Shown here piece after piece: positions 5,159 through 7,120 of a stretch of DNA of 7,120 nucleotides. Source of the DNA: JBOGHU01 sp050742255 (lineage in GTDB: Bacteria; Actinomycetota; Acidimicrobiia; Acidimicrobiales; CADCSY01); the NCBI GenBank assembly GCA_050742255.1, contig JBOGHU010000129.1, positions 1-7,120 on the forward strand, given 5' to 3'. Position numbers and translations under genes: made by a program. Positions within the stretch are counted from its first letter, which is position 1. Every line of letters begins with the position of its first letter. The notes under the pieces are model-generated. The model saw only the letters and a list, made by a program, of their open reading frames with translations. It was not told the origin of the DNA and did no database searches.

Positions 5159-7120
5159 CTAGGTCCGGGGGATCTGGCGTTCCTCGTAGGTCTCGATGAT
5201 GTCGCCCGCCTCGAGGTCCTGGAAGTCCGACAGCCCCACGCCGCACTCGAAGCCGGACTGCACCTCGCGGACGTCGTCCTTGAAGCGCTTGAGGGAGCTG
5301 ACGGTCCCCTTCCATATCACCGCGCCCTCCCGCAGGAACCGGACCTTGGCGTTGCGGGTGATGGCCCCGTTTAGGACGTAGCAGCCGGCCACCGCCCCCA
5401 CCCGGGGCACCCGGAACACCTCGCGCACCTCGGCCTCGCCGGTGACGACCTCCTGGTACTCGGGCGCCAGCATCCCGACCATGGCGGCCTCGATGTCTTC
5501 CAGCACCTTGTAGATGACCTCGTAGGTGCGGATCTCCACCTCCGCGGCGTCGGCCGCCTCCCGGGAGTTGCGGTCGGGGCGGACGTTGAAGCCGATGATG
5601 GTGGCCCCGGTGGCGCTGGCCAGCTGGACGTCGTTCTCGGTGATCCCCCCCACCGCCCGGTGCACGAAGGAGATCTTGACGTCGTCCCGCTCCAGCCTGC
5701 GCAGCCCGTCGGCGAGGGCCTCCAGGGAGCCCCCCACGTCGGCCTTCACCACCACGTTGAGGGTGGCCGCCATGCCCTTCTGGATCTGCTCGAAGATGTC
5801 CTCGAGCTTCACCGCGGTGGTCATGGCCGAGGCGTCGGAGGCGATGCTCTTGATGCGTGCGTACTGACCCCGGGTCTCTCCCACCCGGCGGGCGGTCCTG
5901 TCGTCGGGGGCGACCACGAAGTCGTCGCCGGCCTCGGCCACCTCGGAGAGGCCGAGCACCAGGACCGGCATGGACGGGCCCGCCTCCTTGACCTGCTCGC
6001 CGTGGTCGTCGATGAGCGCCCGCACCCGCCCCCACGCCGGCCCGGCGACGAGAGGATCGCCCACCCGGAGCGTGCCCCGCTGGACCAGGACCGTGGCCAC
6101 CGGGCCCCGACCGGTGTCGAGGTTGGCCTCGAGCACCACACCCGAGGACCGCCCCTCGGGGTCGGCCCGCAGCTCCTCCAGCTCGGCCACCACCAGCACG
6201 CTGTCGAGCAGCTCGTCGATCCCGGTCCCAAGGAGGGCCGACACCTCGACCACGACGGTGTCGCCGCCCCACTCCTCGGGGACCAGTCCGTGCTCGCTCA
6301 GCTGCTGGCGGACCCGGTCGGGGTTGGCGTCGGGCCGGTCGACCTTGTTGATGGCCACGACGATCGGCACGTCGGCCGCCCGGGCATGGGCCAGCGCCTC
6401 GAGGGTGGTGGGCATGACGCCGTCATCGGCTGCCACCACCAGGACCACGACGTCGGTGGCCTCGGCGCCCCGGGCCCGCATGGCGGTGAACGCCTCGTGA
6501 CCGGGCGTGTCGATGAAGGTGAGCGCCCGGTCGCCCCGGGTCACCTGGTAGGCCCCGATGTGCTGGGTGATGCCACCCGCCTCGTCGTCGACGACGTTGG
6601 TCGAGCGGACACGGTCGAGCAGCAGGGTCTTCCCGTGGTCGACGTGGCCCATGACGGTCATGACCGGCGGACGCGGTCGCAGGTGGCTCTCGTCCTCCTC
6701 CTCGAGGCCGATTAGCTGCTGCAGCCCCGCCTCCTGCTCCTGGCCCGGGTCCACGAGGAGGACCTCGGCGCCGATCTCGTCGGCGAACAGCTCGATCATC
6801 TCGTCGGAGAGGGTCTGGGTGGCCGTCACCATCTCGCCCTGCTGGAGCAGGAAGCGGACCACGTCGGCGGCGGAGCGGTTGAGCCTGGGCCCGATGTCCT
6901 TGGGTGTGGCACCCCGCTCGATGACGACCTCGCCCTCGGGGACGGGCGCGTCCTCGGGCGTGTAGGTGGGGATGTCCTGCGGCTGCAGCTCCTCGCGGTT
7001 CCGACGCCGGCGCCCACCGGTCTTGCGCGGCCGGCGGGGGCCTCCGGGACCGCCACGGCCGGGGAAGCCGCCACCGGGGCGACCGAAGGGACCGCCACCG
7101 GGGCGCGAGCCGGGGGGACC
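5159..7120 (-). CDS. infB: Translation initiation factor IF-2, N-terminus missing (window edge)
   Basis: IF-2 is the GTPase that brings fMet-tRNA to the 30S subunit and promotes joining of the 50S subunit. The frame stays open to the window edge, giving 653 visible residues and a TAG stop at 5161-5159. Actinobacterial IF-2 is usually about 900-1000 residues, so a few hundred N-terminal residues probably lie outside. Visible order: a Gly/Pro/Arg-rich linker (about 1-42, with RRRRNREE at 37-44), an IF2_N-like segment (about 63-115), then the G domain with GHVDHGKT at 158-165, GGIT at 182-185, DTPGHE at 204-209, NKVD at 258-261 and SAL at 294-296. A beta-barrel domain (about 316-411), IF-2 domain 3 (about 441-546) and the tRNA-binding C-terminal domain (about 554-653) follow. 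All G motifs are intact. A GTG at 6862 encodes an internal valine in VVRFLL and is not the gene start. The DUF503 gene follows at once. Confidence 0.98.
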   Translation of the reverse strand, partial: GPPGSRPGGGPFGRPGGGFPGRGGPGGPRRPRKTGGRRRRNREELQPQDIPTYTPEDAPVPEGEVVIERGATPKDIGPRLNRSAADVVRFLLQQGEMVTATQTLSDEMIELFADEIGAEVLLVDPGQEQEAGLQQLIGLEEEDESHLRPRPPVMTVMGHVDHGKTLLLDRVRSTNVVDDEAGGITQHIGAYQVTRGDRALTFIDTPGHEAFTAMRARGAEATDVVVLVVAADDGVMPTTLEALAHARAADVPIVVAINKVDRPDANPDRVRQQLSEHGLVPEEWGGDTVVVEVSALLGTGIDELLDSVLVVAELEELRADPEGRSSGVVLEANLDTGRGPVATVLVQRGTLRVGDPLVAGPAWGRVRALIDDHGEQVKEAGPSMPVLVLGLSEVAEAGDDFVVAPDDRTARRVGETRGQYARIKSIASDASAMTTAVKLEDIFEQIQKGMAATLNVVVKADVGGSLEALADGLRRLERDDVKISFVHRAVGGITENDVQLASATGATIIGFNVRPDRNSREAADAAEVEIRTYEVIYKVLEDIEAAMVGMLAPEYQEVVTGEAEVREVFRVPRVGAVAGCYVLNGAITRNAKVRFLREGAVIWKGTVSSLKRFKDDVREVQSGFECGVGLSDFQDLEAGDIIETYEERQIPRT
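7068..7105 (-). repeat. Tandem repeat in the IF-2 linker (24-bp period)
   Basis: The 14-mer CCGCCACCGGGGCG (plus strand) occurs twice without mismatch, at 7068-7081 and 7092-7105, exactly 24 bp apart. In the infB frame this is a tandem octapeptide, RPGGGPFG (visible residues 6-13) followed by RPGGGFPG (14-21). The array continues to the window edge, so the number of copies is unknown. Such Gly/Pro/Arg-rich linkers are typical of actinobacterial IF-2 and are probably disordered. Confidence 0.8.

Noticed and set aside
2781..5374. Long plus-strand open frames (2781-3956 and 3800-5374) across ribF, truB, rbfA and DUF503
   Set aside because: They span several confidently identified minus-strand genes, have low-complexity composition and no family motifs. 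They are antisense shadows of GC-rich coding sequence.
5660..6715. A 351-codon plus-strand open frame inside infB
   Set aside because: It is antisense to the conserved IF-2 G domain and barrel domains and shows no protein-like pattern of its own.
6860..6862. GTG as a possible start of infB or of a shorter IF-2 isoform
   Set aside because: It encodes the internal valine in the IF2_N sequence AADVVRFLL, and the frame continues upstream with recognisable IF-2 sequence. There is no Shine-Dalgarno sequence to support internal initiation.
1..7120. A novel defence, mobile or biosynthetic system
   Set aside because: Every coding segment belongs to a conserved translation, RNA-decay or flavin gene in its usual order. 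I see no transposase, integrase, phage protein, direct-repeat array or unknown multi-gene cassette.

Overview
This window is a very GC-rich stretch of bacterial chromosome holding one tightly packed run of seven genes. All are on the minus strand, so transcription runs from high to low coordinates. In transcription order they are infB (5' part cut off by the window edge at 7120), a DUF503/YlxP-family gene, rbfA, truB, ribF, rpsO and pnp (3' end cut off at position 1). This is the downstream part of the widely conserved nusA-infB translation/RNA operon followed by rpsO-pnp. The codon bias (G/C third positions, GTG starts for truB and ribF), the Gly/Pro/Arg-rich linker of IF-2 and the acidic plus Arg-Gly tail of PNPase suggest an actinobacterium. 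An uncultured Acidimicrobiia-like lineage is possible, but that placement is inference.

Layout: infB 5159-7120 (partial); DUF503 gene 4838-5131 (or from 5143); rbfA 4468-4851, overlapping the DUF503 gene by 14 nt; truB 3575-4471, overlapping rbfA by 4 nt (GTGA); ribF 2613-3563, 11 nt after truB; rpsO 2348-2605, 7 nt after ribF; an intergenic region of 118 nt (2230-2347) with a long near-perfect stem-loop; and pnp 1-2229 (partial). The 118-nt rpsO-pnp spacer is the only real non-coding stretch, and no gap exceeds 300 bases.

How the genes work together: IF-2 places initiator tRNA on the ribosome. RbfA matures the 30S subunit and S15 is an early 16S rRNA-binding protein of that subunit. TruB makes the T-loop pseudouridine in tRNA. 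PNPase degrades and tails RNA. RibF makes FMN and FAD and is a conserved metabolic passenger of this operon. The DUF503 protein has no established function, but its place between infB and rbfA suggests a link to ribosomes.

I see no mobile element, CRISPR array, tRNA or rRNA gene, phage gene or defence system. The most interesting non-coding signal is the rpsO-pnp hairpin, a good candidate RNase III processing and pnp autoregulation site. The most interesting protein features are the repetitive low-complexity segments in IF-2 and at the PNPase C-terminus, both reaching the window edges.
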